From Rhodovulum strictum (GTDB taxonomy: Bacteria > Pseudomonadota > Alphaproteobacteria > Rhodobacterales > Rhodobacteraceae): a stretch of 64,000 bases of DNA. A program made the position numbers and the translations under genes. Shown piece by piece: positions 57,453 to 64,000 of the stretch. The notes beneath the pieces were generated by a model, which worked only from the letters and a program-made list of their open reading frames with translations, had not been told where the DNA came from and did no database searches. The stretch is taken from positions 1-64,000 of the forward strand of contig NZ_WJPO01000012.1 of the NCBI RefSeq assembly GCF_009649175.1. Direction: 5' to 3'. Each line of letters opens with the position of its first letter. The stretch's first letter is position 1.

Positions 57453-58379
57453 ATGACCGCACCCAGATTGACCCGCCGCCACGCGCTGATGGCCGGGGCC
57501 GCCCTGCCGCTGGCCGCCGCAACCGCCGGAACCGCACGCGCCGCAGCCCCGATGCTGGGCGCCGCGATGGCGCCATTCCACCGCTTCACGCTCGGCGGTT
57601 TCGAGGTCACGACGCTGCTCGCGGGAACCCGGACGGTCGAGGATCCGCAGACCATCTTCGGCATGAATGTCGCGCCCGAGGAATTCGCCGAAGTGTCTGC
57701 CGCGCACCGGATCCCGACCGACAAGGCGCAGTTCTTCTTTACCCCCACCGTGGTCAATACCGGGTCCGAGCTGATCCTGTTCGATACCGGCCTGAACCCC
57801 GAGGGGATCACCGGCGCGCTGGCGGCAGCGGGCTATTCCGCCGATCAGGTCGACAAGGTGGTGATCACCCACATGCATGGCGATCATGTCGGCGGCCTGA
57901 TGGGCGCGGGCGGCGAGACCTTTGGCAATGCCGCCTATTATACCGGTCAGGTCGAGTTCGATGCCTGGAACACCGCGGGCGACGAGAATTTCGAAGCCAA
58001 GGTCCGGCCGCTGGCCGAGAAGATGACGTTCCTGGACGATGGCGGCAGCCCCGCCTCGGGCATCACGGCGATGGCGGCCTTCGGGCATACGCCGGGGCAT
58101 ATGGTCTACATGCTGGAAAGCGAGGGGCGGCAGATCGTGATCGCGGCGGATTTCGCCAATCACTATGTCTGGTCGGTCGGCCATCCCGACTGGGAAGTGC
58201 GCTTTGACCGCGACAAGGAGGCCGCCGCCGCGACGCGGCGGCGATTGCTGGGGATGATGGCCGCCGACGGGGTGCCGTTCATCGGCTATCACATGCCCTT
58301 CCCCGGCTTCGGCTATGTCGAGACGCAGGGCGAGGGGTTCCGCTATGTGCCCGCAAGCTACCAGATGATGCTGGGCTGA
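57453..58379 (+). CDS. Tat-exported MBL-fold hydrolase
   Basis: 308 residues. N-terminal twin-arginine signal (LTRRHALMAGAALPL, then ATAGTARAA). Metallo-beta-lactamase core with HMHGDHVGG zinc motif, GHTPGHMVY and a final His in GYHMPFPG. Resembles AHL-lactonase-like or other periplasmic hydrolases of this fold; substrate unknown. ATG at 57453 after GGGAGAGAGCC. Confidence 0.88.
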   Translation: MTAPRLTRRHALMAGAALPLAAATAGTARAAAPMLGAAMAPFHRFTLGGFEVTTLLAGTRTVEDPQTIFGMNVAPEEFAEVSAAHRIPTDKAQFFFTPTVVNTGSELILFDTGLNPEGITGALAAAGYSADQVDKVVITHMHGDHVGGLMGAGGETFGNAAYYTGQVEFDAWNTAGDENFEAKVRPLAEKMTFLDDGGSPASGITAMAAFGHTPGHMVYMLESEGRQIVIAADFANHYVWSVGHPDWEVRFDRDKEAAAATRRRLLGMMAADGVPFIGYHMPFPGFGYVETQGEGFRYVPASYQMMLG

Positions 58380-58472
58380 TCGGCGCGGGCGGGGTGCGGC
58401 CCGATATGGGCTTGGCGGCGGCGGTCCGGGGTGGCACTCTCGCCCGGAAGTTGACAACTGGTGCCGCGCCCG

Positions 58473-59429
58473 ATGCCGGAAATCCTGACCGTCACGCTGA
58501 ACCCGACCGTGGATCTGTCGACCTCGGTCGATCATGTCGTTCCGGGCGAAAAGCTGCGCTGCACCGCCCCGGTGGTCGATCCGGGCGGCGGCGGCATCAA
58601 CGTGGCCCGCGCGATCCGGCTTCTGGGCGGCGAAAGCCGGGCGCTGGTCGCGCTGGGCGGGCATAATGGCGACAAGTTGCGCTGCCTTCTGGAACGCGAA
58701 GGGATCCGGCTGATCCCGCTACAGGCCCCGGGCGAGACGCGACTGAGCCTTGCGGTGATGGAAGAGGCGACCGGCCAGCAATTCCGCTTCGTGCTGCCGG
58801 GGCCGGAATGGAACGCGGCGGGGCTCAAGGCGGTGCTGGCCGCGATCACGACAGCAGTTCCCGACGAGGGATATGTGGTCCTGTCGGGCAGTGTACCCAG
58901 CGGGTTGCCCGATGATATCGCCTGCTGCATCGGCGCCAAGCTGGCCACCCGCGGCGCGCGGCTGATCGTGGACACCTCGGGCCCGGCGCTGACCCGGCTG
59001 GCCGAGGGGGACGGGGCGCCGCCCTACCTGCTGCGGATGGATCAGGCAGAGGCGCAGGCCCTTGCCGGCCACCGGCTTGAAACCCGCGCCGACAGCGCCG
59101 CCTTTGCCGCCGGTCTGGTGGCGCGCGGCGTTGCGCCGGTGGTGGTGCTGGGGCGCGGCTCGGACGGCTCGGTTCTGGCGGCCGAGGGGATGCGGCTGCA
59201 TGCGGCAACGCCGCCGGTGCCGGTGCGTTCCAAGGTGGGGGCGGGCGACAGTTTCCTGGGCGCCTTTGCCCTGTCGCTGAGCCGGGGCGAGGATCTGGAA
59301 ACCGCCCTGCGCTGGGGCGTGGCGGCGGCAAGCGCGGCGGTGATGACCGATGCGACGGGGCTCTGCACCCGCGAGGATACCGAAGCACTGTTCGGCCATT
59401 GCAGCGCAACCAGCTTGCCCCCGGTCTGA
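58473..59429 (+). CDS. PfkB-family 1-phosphofructokinase-like hexose kinase
   Basis: 318 residues from ATG at 58473 (MPEILTVTLNPTVDLS); a GTG at 58461 would add four residues. Ribokinase-fold: PGGGGINVARAIRLLGG, the GAGDSFLGAFALSL anion hole with catalytic Asp. Could phosphorylate fructose-1- or 6-phosphate, or tagatose-6-phosphate. No PTS genes nearby. Confidence 0.85.
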   Translation: MPEILTVTLNPTVDLSTSVDHVVPGEKLRCTAPVVDPGGGGINVARAIRLLGGESRALVALGGHNGDKLRCLLEREGIRLIPLQAPGETRLSLAVMEEATGQQFRFVLPGPEWNAAGLKAVLAAITTAVPDEGYVVLSGSVPSGLPDDIACCIGAKLATRGARLIVDTSGPALTRLAEGDGAPPYLLRMDQAEAQALAGHRLETRADSAAFAAGLVARGVAPVVVLGRGSDGSVLAAEGMRLHAATPPVPVRSKVGAGDSFLGAFALSLSRGEDLETALRWGVAAASAAVMTDATGLCTREDTEALFGHCSATSLPPV

Positions 59430-59503
59430 CGCGGAATTTCCGGCCCATTATCGCGCAGGCACAATGCGGCGGGAAATGCCGTCCGAATAGGCGACAATGG
59501 AAC

Positions 59504-59513
59504 AATTGCAATT
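59504..59513. promoter_or_regulatory. Palindrome AATTGCAATT before the hypothetical at 59591
   Basis: A perfect 10-base palindrome, 78 bases before the next start, in an AT-richer upstream stretch (59430-59590). A candidate operator; chance is not excluded. Confidence 0.25.
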
Positions 59514-59590
59514 CCAGAATGTGCCCATTGGCCCGAATCAGCTTCATCGGAGGACTGATTCACGATAAGTTCATTCTGGGGCATTTCATT

Positions 59591-60046
59591 ATGAACGAGT
59601 GCGATTTCGACGACCCGATCGAGGTCTGGCTTGCCGCCGAGGGTGATTCCTCAGCCCTCGTGGTTGTTTTATCGAGCAACCTTGTTCTATCCCGCCGCAT
59701 GCGGGATGCTCTTGCGGCATGGCTGTCCGGCGCATTCGACGCCGAACCCACGATCAGAAGAAACCATGATCCGCCGCCGCTGACACCCGACAGCATCAGG
59801 CTTCTGAACGCGGCCGAAGACTATCTGCGGGTTGCCGACTGGGTCGCAGAGCGCGGCTTCGATATCGACGCCAACAGCCTGCTGACCCAGGTCGCGCAGA
59901 TGTGGCACCTCAGCACCCCGACCCTGAACGCTGCCGTCGCCAACCTGCGCAGGACCGGACGGCGCAATCCCCTGCGGATCGAGGCGCAGGCCTTCCGCAA
60001 CTGGCAGCAACAGGGCCGCCCCGGCAAAGGCAGAACCAAGGTCTGA
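59591..60046 (+). CDS. Hypothetical protein, AT-richer
   Basis: 151 residues from ATG at 59591 (MNECDFDDPIEVWLAAEG). The frame is open upstream to 59399 but those codons look non-coding (Cys/Arg-rich). A hydrophobic stretch (SSALVVVLSSNLVLSRRMRDALAAWL), then WHLSTPTLNAAVANLRRTGRRNPLRI, which could be a helix-turn-helix-like or DNA-binding tail. No family recognised. Convergent with nadE (16 bases). Confidence 0.5.
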   Translation: MNECDFDDPIEVWLAAEGDSSALVVVLSSNLVLSRRMRDALAAWLSGAFDAEPTIRRNHDPPPLTPDSIRLLNAAEDYLRVADWVAERGFDIDANSLLTQVAQMWHLSTPTLNAAVANLRRTGRRNPLRIEAQAFRNWQQQGRPGKGRTKV

Positions 60047-60062
60047 CGCGGCGGGAACGGGT

Positions 60063-61721
60063 TCAGCCCGGATCGCGCCAGCGGTTGACGATGGGATAGC
60101 GGCGATCCAGCCAGAACGCGCGCGGCGTCAGGCGCGCGCCGGGGGCGGACTGGAAACGTTTGTATTCGCTCAGATAGATCAGCCGCTCCACCCGCTTCAC
60201 GGTATCGCGGTCGAAGCCTTCGGCAACCAGATCGGCAATGGCGCAATCGCGGTCGATCAACCCTTCGAGGATCGCGTCGAGCACCGGATAGGGCGGCAGG
60301 CTGTCCTCGTCCTTCTGATCGGGGCGCAGCTCGGCGCTGGGCGGCTTGTCGATCACGCGCGGCGGGATCACCTCGCCCGCCGGGCCCTGCATCCAGTCGC
60401 GGTGGTTATCGTTGCGCCACCGGCAGGTCTGGAACACGCGCGTCTTGTAGAGATCCTTGATCGGATTGTAGCCGCCCGCCATGTCGCCATAGATCGTGGC
60501 ATAGCCCACCGCCACCTCGGACTTGTTGCCCGTGGTCAGCAGCATCGCGCCGAACTTGTTGGACAGCGCCATCAGGATCAGCCCGCGCAGGCGGGACTGG
60601 ATGTTTTCCTCGGTGATGTCGGGGGCGGTGCCCGCGAAAAGCGGCGCCAGCGCCTGCGTGACGGCGGCGCGCGGCCCGTCGATCGGCACCTCGTCCAGAC
60701 GGCAGCCCAGCGCGCGGGCCACGGCGGCGGCGTCCTCCAGCGACTCGGGCGAGGTATATTCCGAGGGCAGCATCACGCAATGGACATTGCCGGGGCCGAT
60801 GGCATCGGCGGCAATCGCCGCCACCAGCGCCGAGTCGACGCCGCCCGACAGCCCCAGCAGCACGCGGGAAAACCCGCTTTTCGCGAGGTAATCGCCCAGC
60901 GCCACGACCATCGCCCGGTAATCCTGTTCCCATTCGTCGGGATGAACCGCGCGCGCCCCGGTTTCGGCCCGCCAGCCCCGGTCGGTGCGGGTGAAATCGA
61001 CATGGATCATGGCCTCGTCGAAAACCGGGGCCTGCACCGCCAGTTCCCCGCCCGGGTTCAGCACGAAGGACCCGCCGTCGAACACCTGATCGTCCTGCCC
61101 GCCGACAAGGTTCAGATAGGCCAGCGGCAAGCCGGTCTCGACCACGCGGGCGACCATGTGCGACAGCCGCAGATCGGCCTTGCTCCGGTGATAGGGCGAA
61201 CCGTTGGGCACCAGCAGGATCCCGGCCCCGGTCTCGGCCAGCGCCTCGGCCACATCCTCGAACCAGGCATCCTCGCAGATCGGGGTGCCGATGCGGACCG
61301 GCCCGACCGTGTAGGGGCCGTTGATCGGGCCGCTGTCATAGACGCGCTGTTCGTCGAACACGCCGTCATTGGGCAGGTGATGCTTGAAGATCCGCGCCGT
61401 GACCGCACCGTTCTGGCAGATGTAATAGGCATTGTAGAGATGCCCATGCGCGGCAAAGGGCGCCCCGATCCCCAGCGCGGGGCCTTGCGCACACTCTCGC
61501 GCCAGCGCCTCGACCTGCGCCATGGCATCGGCGGTAAAGGCGGGTTTCAGCACCAGATCCTGCACCTGATAGCCCGCAAGGAACATCTCGGGCAGCGCCA
61601 CCATGTCGGCGCCCGCGCGGCGCCCCTCCTCCCAGGCGGCGCGGGCCTTGGCGGCGTTCTCGGCCAGCGCCCCGGTGGTGGGGTTCAACTGGGCCAGTGT
61701 CAGGCGAAACCTCTCTTCCAT
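60063..61721 (-). CDS. nadE: Glutamine-dependent NAD+ synthetase
   Basis: Last step of NAD synthesis. 552 residues: N-terminal nitrilase-fold amidase (Glu in ALPEMFLAGY, Lys in FKHHLPNDGVFDE, Cys in PICEDAW) and C-terminal synthetase with PP-loop LGLSGGVDSALVAA. ATG at 61721 (MEERFRLTLAQLNP). Divergent from the MORN gene across 141 bases. Confidence 0.95.
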   Translation of the reverse strand: MEERFRLTLAQLNPTTGALAENAAKARAAWEEGRRAGADMVALPEMFLAGYQVQDLVLKPAFTADAMAQVEALARECAQGPALGIGAPFAAHGHLYNAYYICQNGAVTARIFKHHLPNDGVFDEQRVYDSGPINGPYTVGPVRIGTPICEDAWFEDVAEALAETGAGILLVPNGSPYHRSKADLRLSHMVARVVETGLPLAYLNLVGGQDDQVFDGGSFVLNPGGELAVQAPVFDEAMIHVDFTRTDRGWRAETGARAVHPDEWEQDYRAMVVALGDYLAKSGFSRVLLGLSGGVDSALVAAIAADAIGPGNVHCVMLPSEYTSPESLEDAAAVARALGCRLDEVPIDGPRAAVTQALAPLFAGTAPDITEENIQSRLRGLILMALSNKFGAMLLTTGNKSEVAVGYATIYGDMAGGYNPIKDLYKTRVFQTCRWRNDNHRDWMQGPAGEVIPPRVIDKPPSAELRPDQKDEDSLPPYPVLDAILEGLIDRDCAIADLVAEGFDRDTVKRVERLIYLSEYKRFQSAPGARLTPRAFWLDRRYPIVNRWRDPG

Positions 61722-61862
61722 GGGCGTTCCCTTGATGCCTGTCCGTGACTTAGCAGACTGACGCGCAAGTGAAAGCAGGCAGAGGGCGAAAACCGTTGTA
61801 AGCCCCGCCCCGCTCAATTACGGTTTGGGCGCTTTCACAAGATCGGGGCAAAGGGGGCTCGG

Positions 61863-63290
61863 GTGCACAAGGCTGGCAAGGCACTGGCACGTCTGGCAAT
61901 GACAGGCGTCCTTCTGGGTGCAGGCGCTGCGGCGGCCCAGACCGGGGGCGATGTCGTCACCCGGCAATATGACGATGGCGGCATCTACGAGGGCACCTTT
62001 CGCGACGGCAAGCAGCACGGGCGCGGCACCTACCGGCTGCCCAACGGCTACGAATATACCGGCGACTGGATCGAGGGCCGGATCGAGGGCGAAGGCACCG
62101 CGCGTCTGGTCAACGGCTCGGTCTACGAGGGCCAGTTCCTCGACGGCAAGCCGCATGGCGTCGGCAAGATCATCTTTGCCGATGGCGGCACCTACGAGGG
62201 CGAGTGGGAAGACGGCAAGATCACCGGCACCGGCATCGCGATCTATGCCAACGGCGTGCGCTACGAGGGCGAGTTCCGCAATGCCGTGCATCACGGCGTC
62301 GGCACCATGCAAAGCCCCAACGGCTATGTCTACGAAGGCACCTGGATCAACGGCATCAAGGAGGGCAAGGGGCGCATCACCTATCCCGGCGGGCGCTTCT
62401 ACGAGGGAGAGATGAAGGGCAACCAGCGCGCCGGCAAGGGTACGCTGACCACGCCCGAGGGTCTTGTCTATTCCGGCGCCTGGAAGGATGGCGAGATGAA
62501 CGGGCTCGGCACGCTGACCCAGCCCAATGGCGACATCTACGAGGGGCTGTTCCTGAACGGCGAACGGCACGGCACCGGCAAGGTCACCTATGCCAATGGC
62601 GATGTCTACGAGGGCGACTATCGCGCCGACAAGCGCCACGGCAAGGGCGTGTTCCGCGGCGCGGACGGCTATCTCTACGAAGGCGACTGGGTCGCGGGTC
62701 GGATCGAGGGCACGGGCCGACTGACCTATCCCGACGGCTCGGTCTATGAAGGAACCTTCCGCGAGGATCTGCCCGACGGCACCGGCAAGGTCACCTATGC
62801 CGACGGGGCCACCTATGAAGGCGCCTGGAAGGCCGGCGTGATCGAGGGCCAGGGCCGCGCCACCTTCCCCAACGGGCTGACCTACGAGGGCATGTTCAAG
62901 GACGCCGCCTATGACGGCGAGGGCACGATGACCCATGAGGGCGGCTATGCCTATACCGGGCAATGGCAGAACGGGCTGCGCCACGGCCAGGGCTCGGCCA
63001 GCTATGCCGACGGGTCGGTCTATTCGGGCAGCTTCGTCAAGGGCCAGCGCGAAGGCCAGGGCACCATCACCATGCCCGACGGCTTCAGCTATTCGGGCGG
63101 CTGGCAGGACGGCAAGTTCCACGGCCAGGGCACGGCCACCTATGCCAATGGCGACGTCTACGAAGGCACCTTCTCGATGGGCAAATACGAGGGCGAAGGC
63201 GTGATGCGTTATGCCGACGGCGAAATCCGCTCGGGCACCTGGCGCAACGGCGTCCTGACCACCGGCACCGCACCCGCCCAGCCCGAATAA
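61863..63290 (+). CDS. Secreted MORN-repeat protein (19 units)
   Basis: 475 residues. A Sec signal peptide (MHKAGKALARLAMTGVLLGAGAAAAQ), then from residue 39 to the last residue nineteen units of exactly 23 residues (G-x-x-YEG-x-(F/W)-x-x-G-x-x-x-G-x-G-x-x-x-(Y/F)-x-(N/D)), the last one degenerate (lacking the Tyr). MORN sheets form rigid beta-sheet rods that may bind lipids or proteins; role in this organism unknown. GTG start at 61863 after AAAGGGGG. Convergent with the regulator gene. Confidence 0.92.
   Translation: MHKAGKALARLAMTGVLLGAGAAAAQTGGDVVTRQYDDGGIYEGTFRDGKQHGRGTYRLPNGYEYTGDWIEGRIEGEGTARLVNGSVYEGQFLDGKPHGVGKIIFADGGTYEGEWEDGKITGTGIAIYANGVRYEGEFRNAVHHGVGTMQSPNGYVYEGTWINGIKEGKGRITYPGGRFYEGEMKGNQRAGKGTLTTPEGLVYSGAWKDGEMNGLGTLTQPNGDIYEGLFLNGERHGTGKVTYANGDVYEGDYRADKRHGKGVFRGADGYLYEGDWVAGRIEGTGRLTYPDGSVYEGTFREDLPDGTGKVTYADGATYEGAWKAGVIEGQGRATFPNGLTYEGMFKDAAYDGEGTMTHEGGYAYTGQWQNGLRHGQGSASYADGSVYSGSFVKGQREGQGTITMPDGFSYSGGWQDGKFHGQGTATYANGDVYEGTFSMGKYEGEGVMRYADGEIRSGTWRNGVLTTGTAPAQPE
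61977..63287 (+). repeat. Nineteen 69-bp MORN coding repeats
   Basis: Tandem repeat at strict 69-base period from 61977 to 63287 (19 x 69 = 1311 bases) with no insertion or deletion, inside the gene above. Sequence identity between units is at the protein motif level, not the DNA level. Confidence 0.9.
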
Positions 63291-63355
63291 GGGCGCGGCC
63301 CGGACCTGCGCGCGGGCGGGCGGTGGGTTGGCACCGACCCTGCGGGCCGCACCCC

Positions 63356-64000
63356 TCAGTCGCCCTGGCTGGCGCGTTGCAGCTTGACCGGTTCACTGCG
63401 GGCAAGCCGGATGAAATGGGCGATATAGGGCCGCGCTGCGTCCTCGGTGCGGGTGGCGGCATAGATGCGTTTGGTCAGGCCCGGTTCGGTCACCCGGCGG
63501 ATCGCCAGATCGGCCGCGCCCCGCGCATCGCGCACCACCCAGTCGGGCAGCACCGTGACCCCGCGCCCCGAAGCCACCAGCATCAGGATCACCGCCGTCA
63601 GTTCCACCACCCGCACCGCCAGCGGTTCGACCCGCGCGGGCCCCAGAAGCCCGGTAAAGATATCCAGCCGGCTGCGGTCCACCGGATAGGTGATAAGCGT
63701 CTGGTCGCGGAAATCCTCGGCCTCGACAAAGGGTTTCGCGGCCAGCGGATGGGTGGCGGCACAGACGAAGACGGGTTCGTAGTCGAAAAGCGGCGCAAAG
63801 GTCAGGTCGTCGTGATCCTCGGGGTCCGACGAGATCACCAGATCGACCTCCTCGCGGGCCAGCGCGGGCAGCGCGTCAAAGGACAGGCCGGGGCGGATAT
63901 CGACATCGACCTCGGGCCAGACCTTGCGAAAGGATTCGAGCACCGGCAGCAGCCAGTCATAGCAGGCATGGCATTCCAGCGTGATATGCAGCCGCCCCGA
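63356..64000 (-). CDS. MetR-like LysR-family regulator (3' part, runs off the window)
   Basis: Only the C-terminal effector domain lies inside the window. The last in-window codons read SGRLHITLECHACYDWLLPV, the MetR-type opening of the effector domain, then LPALAREEVDLVISSDPED and VASGRGVTVLPDWVV. The DNA-binding domain and start are outside. MetR controls methionine and methyltetrahydrofolate genes with homocysteine as coactivator; the assignment is by resemblance. Stop at 63356. Confidence 0.8.
   Translation of the reverse strand, partial: SGRLHITLECHACYDWLLPVLESFRKVWPEVDVDIRPGLSFDALPALAREEVDLVISSDPEDHDDLTFAPLFDYEPVFVCAATHPLAAKPFVEAEDFRDQTLITYPVDRSRLDIFTGLLGPARVEPLAVRVVELTAVILMLVASGRGVTVLPDWVVRDARGAADLAIRRVTEPGLTKRIYAATRTEDAARPYIAHFIRLARSEPVKLQRASQGD

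Noticed and set aside
61977-63287. 69-base periodic repeat as a CRISPR or satellite array
   Set aside because: The period is coding (23-residue MORN units), the DNA of the units is diverged, and there are no spacers.

Overview
The window is a 64 kb chromosomal segment of a GC-rich alphaproteobacterium, most likely a member of the Rhodobacterales (Rhodobacteraceae/Paracoccaceae). The grounds are a malyl-CoA lyase of the mcl1 type, an irr / fabA-fabB-fabI group, the gene order phoH-ybeY-corC-lnt, a metK leader that matches the SAM/SAH riboswitch known from Rhodobacterales, and strong GC bias at third codon positions. Nearly all genes are core housekeeping genes packed in short operons with ATGA/GTGA stop-start overlaps. 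No rRNA, CRISPR array, transposase or prophage was seen. There is one tRNA, tRNA-Gly(GCC).

Layout, 0-16 kb: an AT-rich FRG-domain gene abuts the lepA stop codon and follows what looks like a cut-off signal peptide at the left edge. Then come a low-molecular-weight phosphatase divergent from a sirtuin, a tlpA-type thioredoxin / CIA30 pair divergent from argH, the operon argH - lipoprotein - LptM-like mini-lipoprotein - DUF2834 - lysA - TIGR02302 membrane protein, a zinc-ribbon protein, ftsE-ftsX-plsC, a DUF4177 protein and accA.

16-31 kb: pyruvate carboxylase, tRNA-Gly, cysK, then the malyl-CoA lyase gene divergent from a three-gene D-amino-acid cluster (dgcN, dgcA, D-amino-acid transaminase). 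An rlmL-like methyltransferase, a GH128-like secreted glucanase, an LldD-type dehydrogenase, rplY, small proteins and pth follow. Together pyc, accA and mcl1 suggest anaplerotic and acetyl-CoA metabolism, but they are separate transcription units.

31-50 kb, mainly on the minus strand: trpF / small secreted Cys protein / trpB, lapA, ihfB and rpsA; then aroA-cmk, split from rpsA by an oppositely oriented chemotaxis receptor gene; trmB, metK under a SAM/SAH riboswitch, lnt, corC, ybeY, a GFA-type gene, phoH, a Nudix gene and miaB.

50-64 kb: a conserved hypothetical / DUF2238 pair, irr divergent from fabA-[yfbU-like]-fabB-fabI, gltX, a zincin, a Tat-exported MBL hydrolase, a PfkB kinase, an AT-richer hypothetical gene, nadE, a secreted protein of nineteen 23-residue MORN units, and the 3' part of a MetR-like LysR regulator that runs off the right edge.

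The points most worth a second look are the yfbU-like cassette placed exactly at the fabB start codon, the FRG gene whose domain homology runs upstream of any usable start codon, the 43-residue LptM-like lipoprotein, the dgcN-dgcA-transaminase cluster with an inverted repeat upstream, the metK riboswitch, and a dispersed intergenic repeat seen three times.
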